DNA of 64,000 bases from B10-G9 sp963712165 (GCA_963712165.1 CAVQGY010000001.1:1-64000), one strand, 5' to 3'; positions 44,626 to 54,286 are shown, counted from the first letter of the stretch. Notes: a model not told the origin generated them from the sequence alone. A program made the numbers and translations.

Positions 44626-46305
44626 TTATTGTGCAAAATCCCATTCCGAGATGTTGTAGAACGGGGTCACGCCAGAGAACTTCACTCCCGTAAGAGAGCC
44701 GTTAACTACCCAGTAATCCGGATCACTGTAGATCCCGAACCAGTAGACCTGGTCATGCATATATTTGGTGATCTCGTGGAAGATCTCAATCCTCTTTGCA
44801 GGATCGGTCTGGACCAGCTGTTCCTGGAAAAGGGCATCCAGGGCTTCATCACAGCCATAGTAGTTATAACCCCAGGGGTTTTCATCATCGGGGAGCTGAT
44901 CGCAAAGCCAGTAATCGGTGTCAGGATCAGGGAAGTAGGTGCTGTCTGACCATTCCATGATGTCTTGTTCACCAATCGCTGGAGGAGCACCATCGGCATA
45001 ACCGCCAAAGAAGATATCAGAATCCTGACTTTGAATATCCAGGTTGATACCAACCTCTCGCAATTGCTGCTGGGCAACTGCCTGGATATCCTGGCGGATC
45101 TCGCGGATCGTCGTGCCGTGAATCAGGGTGAGGGGGTTGCCATCAAGATCTTCACGGATGCCATCATCATCGCTGTCAATATAACCGGCGGCTTCCAGCT
45201 TGGCTTTAGCAGCTTCAGGGTCATATGTCCAGGGTACGATATCAGGTGACACATAAGCTCCACCTGCAATTGGATCCCATAATGTCTCAGCAGGATGGGT
45301 GTAACCAAGCAAGAGATCTTCGGTGATTGCTTCGCGATCAAGGGACATTGCGATTGCCTGGCGAACTTCTACATCACGAATCGCTGGCGAAGCCATGTCC
45401 CGGAAATTAAAGAACCAGCCTTCAGCGTATCCGCTGTCAACGACAAACACAGACAGCCCTGCATCTTTAAAGGCAGGAACATCAGAAAGAGGAACAAATG
45501 TCCCCAGGTCCACGTCTCCTGAAATGAGCGCTGCGGTCTGAGAGGCATCATCCGGCACAAACTGCAGGAAGATACTGTCAATTTTTGCAGGTTCTTTCCA
45601 GTAGTTCTCGTTCTTTTCAAAGCGCAGGAAACTTCCTGATTCCCATTCGGCGAATTTATATGGACCGCATCCAACTGTGGGGGCTAAATTCCACTCGGCA
45701 TTCATAATTGTGCCCTCAGCATCGAAAACCGGTTGGAAAACGTGTGCAGGCAATATTCCATGCCAGAAATTTGCTTCCCAGGCTGCAAAAGGTTCTGCGA
45801 AATTCATTACCACGGTCAGCGGATCAGGGGCTTCAACAGAAACCAGGGCATCGTAGGGGTACTGGGAATTCACTGCGTTGGCATCGGTCATGATCATATC
45901 GTAGGTAAATTTGAAGTCAGCCGAGGTAATAGGTTCCCCGTCTGACCAGACGATATTATCACGCAGTTTCATGGTAATCGTCAGCCCGTCTTCTGATAGG
46001 CCACCGTTTTCGGCAGAAGGGAGTTCGGCTACCAGGTGAGGATAGGCCTGATTCTGGTCATCGTATTCCCAGGCCCAGCACAGGTAAACCTGATGCAGAA
46101 TGGCTGAGAACCACATGTCGGTGTAGAACATATTGAGAGAGTCGGGTTCCTGGGTCCATGAGAAAGTGACTACTTTCGGTTCCAAGGCTCCTTCTCCAGG
46201 TTCTTCGGGCATGGAATCCCCGTCAGTGGGTGTGCCGCAGGCTGTTGTTAACAGGGAGAACACCATCAGAATGGCCAATAAGGTAAACAACCATCTATGC
46301 TTCAT
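44626..46305 (-). CDS. oppA: peptide-binding lipoprotein OppA/DppA family
   Basis: A 559-residue solute-binding protein of ABC family 5 (SBP_bac_5). The lipoprotein signal ends in LLTTAC (Cys23), followed by a Glu/Pro-rich linker. LRDNIVWSDGEPITSADFKFTYD is the family signature. The ligand pocket cannot be read, and members carry peptides, nickel or other amines. GGAGGAG lies just before the ATG. It is placed between the methyltransferase genes and the permeases, which ties substrate uptake to demethylation. Confidence 0.92.
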   Translation of the reverse strand: MKHRWLFTLLAILMVFSLLTTACGTPTDGDSMPEEPGEGALEPKVVTFSWTQEPDSLNMFYTDMWFSAILHQVYLCWAWEYDDQNQAYPHLVAELPSAENGGLSEDGLTITMKLRDNIVWSDGEPITSADFKFTYDMIMTDANAVNSQYPYDALVSVEAPDPLTVVMNFAEPFAAWEANFWHGILPAHVFQPVFDAEGTIMNAEWNLAPTVGCGPYKFAEWESGSFLRFEKNENYWKEPAKIDSIFLQFVPDDASQTAALISGDVDLGTFVPLSDVPAFKDAGLSVFVVDSGYAEGWFFNFRDMASPAIRDVEVRQAIAMSLDREAITEDLLLGYTHPAETLWDPIAGGAYVSPDIVPWTYDPEAAKAKLEAAGYIDSDDDGIREDLDGNPLTLIHGTTIREIRQDIQAVAQQQLREVGINLDIQSQDSDIFFGGYADGAPPAIGEQDIMEWSDSTYFPDPDTDYWLCDQLPDDENPWGYNYYGCDEALDALFQEQLVQTDPAKRIEIFHEITKYMHDQVYWFGIYSDPDYWVVNGSLTGVKFSGVTPFYNISEWDFAQ

Positions 46306-46471
46306 TTTTTCTCCTCCTTATGCAATCTTGGGCTGGAGAGCCCGGGTAAATGGATCTGAGGGGTTAAGAAGATTGTGTATTGATAGAGACACCTCCTTGG
46401 CCAGTCTGCGTAATTGATTCAGGACAGCTTTATATATTTATTTATACCAGAGATTAGAGTTGGTAATACCT

Positions 46472-47887
46472 TTATTTTTTTGCTAATTCGGATATAGCCG
46501 CTTGCATGATTCTTTCCAACTCCCTTTCCTGACCTTGTTCGAGAGGAGCAACCAGGTGTTCTGCCAGGATAAGATCTGCTTTAGCTTGGGCATTTTCCGC
46601 AAGGCCCAACCGACCAGATTTTTCCCACTCTTCAAAAGAGCGGCGCACACCAAGAGTTTCGTGGTGTAGTTCACCCCCGCGCAAGTATTTAATGGTGTGG
46701 CGCTGGGCCATAAAGTTATGCTGGTTGTCCATCGCGTTTTTGATTACATCAACAGCCAGGGAGTCTTGATTCACATCGAATCCGCGGAGCACACGCCGGA
46801 CACTGGCGGCAATATCGTTATCAACAACCATCTGCGCGTATGAACCAGTAACACCAGCAGCCATCTCCCCGATTCCGGAAAGTTCATCTGCACCGGCCAG
46901 AGCAGGAAGGAGAGAGTTCAGCGACCGTTCATAACCGTTTTGGAGTTCCAGGCTGTGTGAATTAGTGGAAAGGCCATATACGTTTACAGGAAAACCATAA
47001 CGATGACCAAGTTGGACCGTCGCCGCAGAAGCCATACCCATTTCTATGCCACCCCAGATTGATATACCCGTTCGGGGTTCCATCATGGCCAAACGCCCAC
47101 AGTAGATAATGGGTAAACCTGGTTTGACCAGCTGGGCTATGACAACGGAAGCCAATACTTCGGCATTCTGCTGTGTTAAAGATCCTGCGAGCGACATGGG
47201 GGATGTTGTGCCTGCTGTCGGGCAAGGTAGAGGTCCAAAGGGAAGGCCATAATTGGCGATTTCACACATTGCTTCGACCAGATCCGTTGGAAAGGTTAAT
47301 GGGCTGACCGGTGAGACGCTCATGGTCAGCACCTCAGATGCAGGGCCGATCAACTCGGCCATCTCGACGGAGTACTTTACTTCCCTGGCAGTTTGCACTC
47401 CCGGTCCCTGGAGGGGCTTGGTCGTGTTTGGCAGGGCATAACGGTACATCGCCAGGGACATCAATTCACCCGGCACATCAATGGGCGTAAAGAATGGTGT
47501 AATCGTTGAAGCTTGATCGAGGGCATCTAACAGGCGGGTGGCATCCTTTACATCCTGAATGGTTGCCCGGCGGATCGTACCGCTGACCGGGTCATAGACA
47601 TCCCTGGCGCCGCCTAAATTGTGCCAGTGAAGTGATCCGTCACCGAGTGTGACCACAATTCCCTCACGGCCCCGGATAGTGACTTTTTTGGTGCTGCTTT
47701 GGATGGATTTTTCGACCAGTTCAGTTGGTATCTGGACCCTGCCGTTATTTTCTGACCCCCCAGCATCCAGCAGCTGCTCACGTATTTGGGGGTGATCGAG
47801 GATGATACCGACCTCGTTCAAGACTTGTAAAGTTGCCTGGTGGATGGCTTCAACTTCCTGGTCTGTGATCATTTTCCATGGATTCAT
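46472..47887 (-). CDS. MttB-family corrinoid methyltransferase, non-pyrrolysine type
   Basis: A 471-residue TIM-barrel methyltransferase of the trimethylamine methyltransferase superfamily. The reading frame has no internal TAG, so it belongs to the pyrrolysine-free group, whose studied members demethylate glycine betaine (MtgB), proline betaine (MtpB), carnitine (MtcB) or gamma-butyrobetaine. ATG at 47887 follows GGAGATC; a longer frame to 47944 overlaps the upstream small ORF. Family blocks seen: NEVGIILDHPQIREQLLDAG, LPNTTKPLQGPGVQTAREV and PCPTAGTTSPMSLAGSLTQQNAEVL. It should pass a methyl group to the corrinoid protein encoded upstream. The substrate is unknown. Confidence 0.9.
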   Translation of the reverse strand: MNPWKMITDQEVEAIHQATLQVLNEVGIILDHPQIREQLLDAGGSENNGRVQIPTELVEKSIQSSTKKVTIRGREGIVVTLGDGSLHWHNLGGARDVYDPVSGTIRRATIQDVKDATRLLDALDQASTITPFFTPIDVPGELMSLAMYRYALPNTTKPLQGPGVQTAREVKYSVEMAELIGPASEVLTMSVSPVSPLTFPTDLVEAMCEIANYGLPFGPLPCPTAGTTSPMSLAGSLTQQNAEVLASVVIAQLVKPGLPIIYCGRLAMMEPRTGISIWGGIEMGMASAATVQLGHRYGFPVNVYGLSTNSHSLELQNGYERSLNSLLPALAGADELSGIGEMAAGVTGSYAQMVVDNDIAASVRRVLRGFDVNQDSLAVDVIKNAMDNQHNFMAQRHTIKYLRGGELHHETLGVRRSFEEWEKSGRLGLAENAQAKADLILAEHLVAPLEQGQERELERIMQAAISELAKK

Positions 47888-47940
47888 TTTTTGATCTCCA
47901 CAATAACTATTCGGATCATAAAATCGCAAAATTGTAAACC

Positions 47941-48084
47941 TCAATCTGCGAGGGGCAGCAGTTTGTCCAGCCCGGAAGTTGATGCCAGTTTAATCATCAT
48001 GGCTTTGAGTTCAGCGACCTGGTCTGCCTTATCGATGGTTTGGTGAATTAATCCTGGGACAAGGATTCTTAATTGTGGTTGCAT
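47941..48084 (-). CDS. 47-residue ORF between the corrinoid protein and methyltransferase genes
   Basis: A short frame starting MQPQLRILVPGLIHQ and ending DKLLPLAD. It fills almost all of the gap between the two methyltransferase-system genes and is co-oriented. No strong ribosome-binding site and no recognised family. It could be a small accessory protein or a remnant. Confidence 0.35.
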   Translation of the reverse strand: MQPQLRILVPGLIHQTIDKADQVAELKAMMIKLASTSGLDKLLPLAD

Positions 48085-48107
48085 GGATCTTTTTATTGCC
48101 TAAGATT

Positions 48108-48758
48108 TCAGCCTGCATTAAGGATTTCCTTGGCAACTTTCACAGCGCCGACGGCATCTTCGCTGTACCCATCTGCGCCAATTTCTTCTGCCCAGCTCCT
48201 GGTAACAGGAGCGCCACCGACCAGCACCTTAACCTTGCCTCGCAGCCCCAGGTCGTCCAGGGCTTCAATGACATCCCGCTGTTTAACCATTGTTGTTGTG
48301 AGCAGGGAGCTGATCCCGACAATGTCAGCGTTTTCCTGGCGGGCTTTTTCCACCAGGGTCATGACAGGAACATCCACGCCCAGGTCGAAGACTTTAAAGC
48401 CAGCTGTTGATAACATGGTTCCAACCAGGGTTTTTCCGATATCATGGATATCGCCTTCGATGGTACCCAAGACGACAGTCCCAAGGCTTTTGCGCTCGGT
48501 CCCTTGTTTGGCCATTTCGGGTTCCAGAACGCTGACCGCAGCCTTCATGGCTTCTCCAGCCATGACCAGTTCCGGAAGGAAGGCATCGCCGCAGCTGAAC
48601 ATGTTGCCAACATGATCAACGCCCAGCACAAAACCCTTGTTAATGGCATCCAGGGGATCAATTCCCAATGACAAGGCCTCTAAAGCCAACTGTTCCGCAA
48701 TTTCAGATTCTCCATCGATTATGCTTTGTGCCATTTTTTTGAATATCTGATCATTCAT
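48108..48758 (-). CDS. methyltransferase cognate corrinoid protein (MttC/MtbC type)
   Basis: A 216-residue cobalamin-binding methyl carrier. Residues 1-85 are the helical cap (MtxC/MetH cap type), and 90-216 the Rossmann B12 domain with the D103-x-H105-x-x-G108 motif (GDIHDIGKTLVG), SSLLTTTM and VGGAPVT. His105 is the lower cobalt ligand. AGGAG lies 6 bases before the ATG, with a good promoter just upstream. It accepts methyl from the MttB-family enzyme. The next methyltransferase (MtgA/MtbA type) and the RamA-like activator are not in the window. Confidence 0.94.
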   Translation of the reverse strand: MNDQIFKKMAQSIIDGESEIAEQLALEALSLGIDPLDAINKGFVLGVDHVGNMFSCGDAFLPELVMAGEAMKAAVSVLEPEMAKQGTERKSLGTVVLGTIEGDIHDIGKTLVGTMLSTAGFKVFDLGVDVPVMTLVEKARQENADIVGISSLLTTTMVKQRDVIEALDDLGLRGKVKVLVGGAPVTRSWAEEIGADGYSEDAVGAVKVAKEILNAG

Positions 48759-49215
48759 AGTATGCTCCTGCTTTTATATTGGATGTGGAGTATTGTAACA
48801 AATTAGATCCGTTCATGCTGACTATGTAAAAAATGAGTCTATCACCAGCGATTGGTGAGTTATTTGCGCGAATGACGATGTTATGGGATTTTGAATTCGT
48901 ATTTGTATCAAAGCTTTCGTCTCAATTTTGATAGCGATCGCTTTATGATCACCTACTATTGACTGATCAGAGGGATTCCCGAGGAAAATCCTTCTTGTTT
49001 GTCAATCTGGGTGTTATTGTTCCTTTTTTGTCTTATTAGTTTTTACTGCCAAATAGATTGACTCGCTGCTTTTAAGATAATAGTCATCCAGTGATTCATT
49101 GTCCCTTATCTTATGCACTTTCGAGAAATCAATACTTTTATTCGAAATCTTGCCTGTGAGTTCAGCGACAAACCCTTAACCGGTGTTGGCATGACAATCA
49201 ATATTCACAAGCGTG
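48759..49215. other. intergenic upstream of the methyltransferase run
   Basis: Holds the promoter of the corrinoid protein gene (48773-48801). I see no ORF and recognise no cobalamin riboswitch in the remainder. Confidence 0.4.
48773..48801 (-). promoter_or_regulatory. promoter of the corrinoid-protein/methyltransferase run
   Basis: On the minus strand, -35 TTGTTA (48801-48796) and -10 TATAAA (48778-48773) are 17 bp apart. The -10 ends 14 bases before the ATG, so the leader is very short and just includes the ribosome-binding site. Confidence 0.6.
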
Positions 49216-50304
49216 TTATTGGGCTGACACCCATGGTGCTATCTGGTATTCAGTATAGGTTGTCTCGCAGGGCCTGCCTTTCCCTATCCAGCAGCGAAGT
49301 TGATTTAACTGGATGATAATACTATATGCAGTAATTGATTTGATTCCGTGCATACAGATTGAAGCCGGGTAATTGGTATGGTCAGTAATAAATTCCATCA
49401 TCTTTTGAGGTGAGATCTGCCCGTAATTTTCCCGAAGCAAGCGCATTGCCCGGTTATGCCGGACCAGAGAATTAGCAATTTCATGCCGGTCTGTTATAAA
49501 TTTTCGCATAGGTGGACTGACATAATGGTTGGCGTGAGCGAGGATATCTTCTTCGATGTAGATCGCCTCACATTCGGAAGCCGATCCCTCCATGCTGAAG
49601 ACCTCACCGGAAGTATCTGAAATGATATTGTTGTAATTGGATGCCCGCCCTGGAAGTGTGCACACTGTCAGGGCTTCTCCAAGTCGGCGGGCTGCCAGGA
49701 TGGCGCGCACCATCAGCAAGCGGGGGACCCCGGGGCGGCAGTCAGTGCTGTCCACCTGATTACCGGTAATGCCAATACCGGCTGCGTTGTATCCGGAGCT
49801 GATCTCCGCGCCCCCGAAAGATACTCCCAGGAATTCCGGTTCATCCTCTGCCTGGATTTTCAGGATCACCAGATGGTTTTCATAGCCGGGCTGTTCGTCA
49901 TTGGTGTGTGCCAACAAGGTGGACCCATCCATCGTCGCCCTACCGCGGGCAACCAGATCGGTGCAACCTTTTAGGGGACGGTGGGTTCCAGACTTCCAAA
50001 TGTGCGGATCCCACAGTTCCTCGCACATCAAAGTAAATAGATCTTCAAACGGCAAATCGGCGCCTTCAGCAATCCCTGTCAATTCTTGGATGTACTGAGG
50101 ATAAACCGCTTGACTGTGAGTCAGATAGAGTTTGCTTTGATGGAGTATATCTTTCCAGAGAATATTCGGTGGGAGATCTTTTCGGGCTTTTGCCAGGATC
50201 GCCCCGATATGGTCTTTCATTGTTCGGCCTATTACTATCCCAATATCATGGTGGGACCCGCTGGCATTGATCACAGGTATCTGGTTCTGGTTAGGAACAT
50301 CCAT
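49216..50304 (-). CDS. C45-family acyltransferase/peptidase (Ntn hydrolase)
   Basis: A 362-residue protein of the acyl-CoA:6-aminopenicillanate acyltransferase family. The self-cleavage site is Gly-Cys in PLKGCTDL, Cys114 becoming the N-terminal nucleophile; GSTLLAHTNDE follows as usual. FGGAEISSGYNAAGIGITGNQVDS is another family block. ATG at 50304 is preceded by AGGAGG 10 bases upstream; a TTG at 50313 is too close to that site. Bacterial members mostly hydrolyse amide bonds of acyl-amino acids or peptides, which fits the amidase and peptidase genes downstream on the same strand. Confidence 0.85.
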   Translation of the reverse strand: MDVPNQNQIPVINASGSHHDIGIVIGRTMKDHIGAILAKARKDLPPNILWKDILHQSKLYLTHSQAVYPQYIQELTGIAEGADLPFEDLFTLMCEELWDPHIWKSGTHRPLKGCTDLVARGRATMDGSTLLAHTNDEQPGYENHLVILKIQAEDEPEFLGVSFGGAEISSGYNAAGIGITGNQVDSTDCRPGVPRLLMVRAILAARRLGEALTVCTLPGRASNYNNIISDTSGEVFSMEGSASECEAIYIEEDILAHANHYVSPPMRKFITDRHEIANSLVRHNRAMRLLRENYGQISPQKMMEFITDHTNYPASICMHGIKSITAYSIIIQLNQLRCWIGKGRPCETTYTEYQIAPWVSAQ

Positions 50305-50637
50305 ATCTATCAAGCCTCCTTGTTTTGAAATCGGGAGGGGGCGCTGGTCTTGATTTTTTTCTGATTACAATCAAGTGGATGACCACATTCCGGGTATAAA
50401 ACAGTTAACCGATCATCCAATCTCCCACTGCCTGGGTAAACTATTCACCCCAGCCAGTGTGTTCACAATCTGGAGATTAATGCTGATGCATAGCGTGATT
50501 ATATACTAATTATTTTTCTGGTTTTATACTTTTCCAGAGAGGATGATAAAAAATCATCGTGTTATAATAATCCCCGCTCTCAGTGGAAAAGGAAAAAATA
50601 TTTTAAGGAAATTTGAGACGATACAAAGGAGCAGTTT
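50305..50637. other. divergent intergenic region
   Basis: Lies between the C45 gene and the second aminotransferase. TGT-TATAAT (extended -10, hexamer 50563-50568) is the likely promoter of the aminotransferase; nothing else is recognised. Confidence 0.45.
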
Positions 50638-51957
50638 ATGAAGAGATTGAATGTGCCAGGACCCAAGGCAAAAAAGATCGTCTCTGAAGATAGTAAATTT
50701 ATCTCAAAATCCTATCCAAGAGCTTATCCTTTTGTGATGGATCATGGAAAAGGGACAGAAGTATGGGATGTGGACGGCAACCGTTTTCTCGATTTTGCAG
50801 CTGGAATTGCAGTAACAGCGACCGGACACAGTAATCCTGTTGTAGTTAAGGCGATCAAAGAGCAGGCCGAAAAATTCTTGCACATCTCTTCTGATTTCTA
50901 CCATCCATTATGGGTAGAACTGGCAAGAAGACTCGCTACTATTGCGCCATTTGACGAAGAATCTGCTTCCTTCATGACTAATTCCGGCACTGAAAGTGTA
51001 GAGGCTGCTATTAAGCTTGCCAGATTCCATACTGGTCGATCCCAATTTATCGGTTTTTTGGGGGGATTTCATGGACGTACGTATGGCTCCCTGGCTTTTA
51101 CTGCTAGCAAAGCGGTTTATCGCCATGGTTTTTTCCCCATGATGAATGGGGTAGTTCATGCGCCTTATCCTGATCCATTCAGACAAATACTAAACTCACA
51201 AGGTGGAGAACCCTACGGCGAAAGTGTTGTTCGCTATATAGAGGAACAATTGATCGGAAAGGTACTCCCGGCAGAGGATATCGCTGGAATCCTGGTTGAA
51301 CCGATCCAGGGAGAAGGTGGGTATATTGTGCCAGCAGAAGGCTTCTTCCCAGCACTAAGGAAACTATGCGATGAATACGGGATATTATTGATTGCCGATG
51401 AAGTTCAATCTGGTATGGGAAGGACTGGGAGGTGGTGGGCGATCGAACATTTTGATGTGATACCAGATATTATCATTACTGCGAAAGGTATTGCGTCAGG
51501 TATCCCGCTAGGGGCAATCATAGCAAAAAAGAGTATTATGACCTGGCCACAAGGAGCTCATGGTAATACCTACGGCGGAAATCCTGTAGCGTGTGCTGCA
51601 GCGATTGCAACGATCGATTTGATTGAAAAGGAATACCTCAAGAATGCAGAAGAAATGGGTCAATATATGATAGGTGCGCTGGAAGAAATTAAATCCAGCC
51701 ATGACAGTATTGGCCAGGTTAGGGGAATTGGTTTAATGCTTGGTGTTGATTTTGTGAAAGATCATATATCAAGAGAACCTGACCCTGCAATAAGAGACCG
51801 GGTAGAGAGATTGTCATTCGAGCATGGATTGGTTTCGTTGGGCTGCGGTAAAAGCACAATCCGTTTCGCTCCCCCTTTGTCCATAACAAAAAGTGAAATA
51901 GATGAAGGTCTGCAGATCTTTAACCAAGCGGTTGAGATGGCAGAAAAAGGAAATTAA
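50638..51957 (+). CDS. class III aminotransferase, acetylornithine/GABA group
   Basis: A 439-residue fold-type I PLP enzyme. AAGGAG lies 7 bases before the ATG. MTNSGTESVEAAIKLAR binds PLP phosphate, GFHGRTYGSLAFTASK is typical of acetylornithine and GABA aminotransferases, LLIADEVQSGMGRTGRWWA holds the PLP Asp, and Lys283 (TAKGIASGIPLGA) forms the Schiff base. The N-terminal extension (MKRLNVPGPKAKKIV) resembles archaeal enzymes of this group, some of which are amino-acid racemases. It is therefore either an omega-amino acid aminotransferase or a racemase. Confidence 0.88.
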   Translation: MKRLNVPGPKAKKIVSEDSKFISKSYPRAYPFVMDHGKGTEVWDVDGNRFLDFAAGIAVTATGHSNPVVVKAIKEQAEKFLHISSDFYHPLWVELARRLATIAPFDEESASFMTNSGTESVEAAIKLARFHTGRSQFIGFLGGFHGRTYGSLAFTASKAVYRHGFFPMMNGVVHAPYPDPFRQILNSQGGEPYGESVVRYIEEQLIGKVLPAEDIAGILVEPIQGEGGYIVPAEGFFPALRKLCDEYGILLIADEVQSGMGRTGRWWAIEHFDVIPDIIITAKGIASGIPLGAIIAKKSIMTWPQGAHGNTYGGNPVACAAAIATIDLIEKEYLKNAEEMGQYMIGALEEIKSSHDSIGQVRGIGLMLGVDFVKDHISREPDPAIRDRVERLSFEHGLVSLGCGKSTIRFAPPLSITKSEIDEGLQIFNQAVEMAEKGN

Positions 51958-52327
51958 ACAAAGGCAGGCCAAAGATAGAACCGCGAATTAGAAAGATGCT
52001 TCAAACCGCAGTACATCTTAGGATGATAACCGGAGGGATTTTCAGGGGTCGTCTGATATCAAATCAAATAATCGTAGAGCCAATGCGAGAATATCATTTT
52101 TGAATTTTCTCCATTGGTGTGAATAAAACCGAACAACAACACCAAACCGAGGAAAACCAAAAATATCAACTTAGCAGCATATAGAGCTGGCTAAACTGTC
52201 TATATAACCAGTTTGCTTTCGTATAGAATGAGTATTAGTTCCCATTCCAGATCGTCCCAACCTTCATTTCGCTCCCCATGAATTACTGAACGATTTTGTC
52301 TCTTTTATGCACAACACAGGAGAGACT
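51958..52327. other. intergenic, little recognised
   Basis: No ORF or RNA. TCGTCTGATATCAAATCA near 52049-52066 is a weak relative of the hairpin motif found in R1 and R4. Confidence 0.3.
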
Positions 52328-52712
52328 ATGAAATTCAAATACAGTCCTGTTATTACGGGTATTTTTATCTTGCTCAGTTTGATCCCGGGGTGTAAATCAT
52401 TCGATCCTCCCCCACACCGACCCAGGAGGAACTCCCTGATCCTACCTGCGGTCGTCACTATGATGATAGAAGAAGGATCACTGGATACGGCTTCCTGAGG
52501 ATCAGGAAAGTAATGGTGTGGAGGGGACAGGATTTTCCTGCCAGATATATGATAACCAGAATCAGTGCCAAGGAGATTTCCGCTGCACCTGGAAAGTGGG
52601 CAATGATCTCCTCGTAATGATATGTAGTTTGTCCCCAGGTTCAACAATTGTTGTCAATTCAATCTCCCTTCCGTATATTGTTGTTCCGAAGCATGAATTA
52701 TCATGCCCTTGA
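52328..52712 (+). pseudogene. small lipoprotein gene, frameshifted
   Basis: The frame from ATG 52328 begins MKFKYSPVITGIF and has lipobox LIPGC, then stops after about 56 codons. Another frame, open from about 52467, gives KDHWIRLPEDQ and a Cys-rich, globular-looking stretch (GFSCQIYDNQNQCQGDFRC, then TWKVGNDLLVMICSLSP) ending at 52712. One indel near 52467-52495 would join them into a lipoprotein of about 128 residues. No family recognised. It could be a decayed gene or a sequence error. Confidence 0.4.
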
Positions 52713-52735
52713 TTGTATATCATCCCAGTTGTTTA

Positions 52736-53200
52736 CTATTTTTGAACTTCCCCAACAATCCAATAAGGGCCGGGACAATGTTCCAGCGGCAGGTCAGGGT
52801 GCTCTTTCTCAAAGGCAAAGGCTGCATCTCCTTCACGCGCTCCTCCACCCAGGCTGATCTCCATCCCTGCTGTGCCAATGACATCCCCGTTTGTATCCAG
52901 CACCTGGGGTGTGCCTATCATGGCAGTGGCCGTAAACCCAGGAGGCCAGACAATCAGGAAGCTTATTCCCTCGCTTGAGGCTCGCCAGCAGCCAAATTCA
53001 TCGTAGGCCAGAGGCCCGGTTAACTGCGCCTCTTCGAACATCGTTGCCAGAGTAGATTGAGTAATCAGCGGCAGCACTTCTGGCTCAATTGGTATCGATA
53101 TGTCGTCGGGTATAGGCTCCTTATCTGCAGATGCACAAGCTGACAATGCAAGAACTGCTGTTAACATCAAGATCGAAATGGCCAATTTCTGTTTCGTCAT
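52736..53200 (-). CDS. small lipoprotein, unknown function
   Basis: A 154-residue protein with signal peptide and lipobox LALSAC (Cys22), then an acidic linker and a globular part (FGCWRASSEGISFLIVWPPG; EHCPGPYWIVGEV). Two cysteines (about 70 and 144) may form a disulfide. No known family. It converges with the frameshifted lipoprotein gene. Confidence 0.7.
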   Translation of the reverse strand: MTKQKLAISILMLTAVLALSACASADKEPIPDDISIPIEPEVLPLITQSTLATMFEEAQLTGPLAYDEFGCWRASSEGISFLIVWPPGFTATAMIGTPQVLDTNGDVIGTAGMEISLGGGAREGDAAFAFEKEHPDLPLEHCPGPYWIVGEVQK

Positions 53201-53545
53201 TTTTTTCCTTTATATAGGTTTGTTGATGAACTGCAAACCCAGACGTTTTTTTCAATCAACTAGTTCCCGTAGATTAGTAAATGGATATGGATTCCTTTTC
53301 GAGTAGTATTCAAAAGAACATCTCAAAAAACCTTTAGAAATGCTCTGTGCCATGATGATAACCCCTGCACTTGTATGCATGGTGGAGTGAGAGTATACAT
53401 TCATTCATACTTTTAAGTAAAGAGGTGGAGGTCTGGGCAACCATCTAGGAATATAGAAAAAAACAAGATAGCTGGTTTCTTTCTATTTCTTCCTTGGAGG
53501 AAAGATTGTTATCAGAATTTATTTCCTCCTATCTTTCGGGCCAGA
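53201..53545. other. intergenic, nothing recognised
   Basis: No supported gene, strong hairpin or repeat copy. Confidence 0.4.
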
Positions 53546-54286
53546 TTAATTTACGTAGTAGGTCACCAAAACCGTCTTCGTCTCACTTCCAGCGGTAAAA
53601 GCCAGTGTCATGGTTCCGGATGTAAGCGAGCTGCCGTCAGGCCAGGTTGCTGGCATTGAAAAAATCAAGGTGACTTTCCCTTCTGGGTCGGTCCTACCTA
53701 GGGCTACTTCCCGGTAATTTTTAGAATCATTTGAAGGGCTGAGAACTGCTCGGATATCCGTATTGGCAGGCATCCCATAGACAAAGGCAACAGCCTGATT
53801 ATCTTCAATGATTACAGATATATTGCGTCCGTTGGTTGAGCCGCCTGGAATATTTTCTGGATCAGGATCACTGAATGCCTTTGATACTTCCAGGTCGATA
53901 ATATTTAAATTTGCCTGTACATAAGGAGAAAAGACCCAACCCTTATCATTATTTGGCAATTTGACTTCAAGCCAGGCATTGTCGCTAGACCGTCCGGTAA
54001 GTCTAATTTGTGAGCAAATTTCAAGCTTGGAGATCACGTCATAATTCAACCCAGGCCCTGAACGCATATTAAGCGGACCAGCTAAAACTATCCCCGTTGG
54101 AACCTTGTTCAACAAACTCGATGTATCGCATACAGTCTGGTCCACCATGGTTCCTCCAGGATCGTTTATGTTTCTAACTGATCCGATGATCAAATTCCTT
54201 CCAAAAAAACCAAGGAAAAAGGCAATCAAGGCAGCACCAATCAGAATGATAATCGAACTTGATTTTGTTTCATGAGTAGCAGTCAT
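53546..54286 (-). CDS. membrane-anchored SH3b-domain protein
   Basis: A 246-residue protein with an N-terminal membrane anchor (about 10-32, SIIILIGAALIAFFLGFFG). A bacterial SH3 domain (about 65-125) follows, with GPLNMRSGPGLNYDVISKL, WLEVKLPNN and GWVFSPYVQ. The remaining 110 residues look like an Ig-like beta domain (VAFVYGMPANTDIRAVLSPSN; GTMTLAFTAG). It probably acts at the cell surface, perhaps binding wall polymer or peptide. No enzyme domain is seen. Confidence 0.8.
   Translation of the reverse strand: MTATHETKSSSIIILIGAALIAFFLGFFGRNLIIGSVRNINDPGGTMVDQTVCDTSSLLNKVPTGIVLAGPLNMRSGPGLNYDVISKLEICSQIRLTGRSSDNAWLEVKLPNNDKGWVFSPYVQANLNIIDLEVSKAFSDPDPENIPGGSTNGRNISVIIEDNQAVAFVYGMPANTDIRAVLSPSNDSKNYREVALGRTDPEGKVTLIFSMPATWPDGSSLTSGTMTLAFTAGSETKTVLVTYYVN

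Noticed and set aside
46472..47887. Pyrrolysine-dependent trimethylamine methyltransferase
   Set aside because: The whole family length is covered without an in-frame TAG, so the protein belongs to the pyrrolysine-free group.
48802..49215. Cobalamin riboswitch before the corrinoid protein gene
   Set aside because: No B12-box-like conserved sequence seen, and the promoter lies so close to the ATG that the leader is only a few bases.
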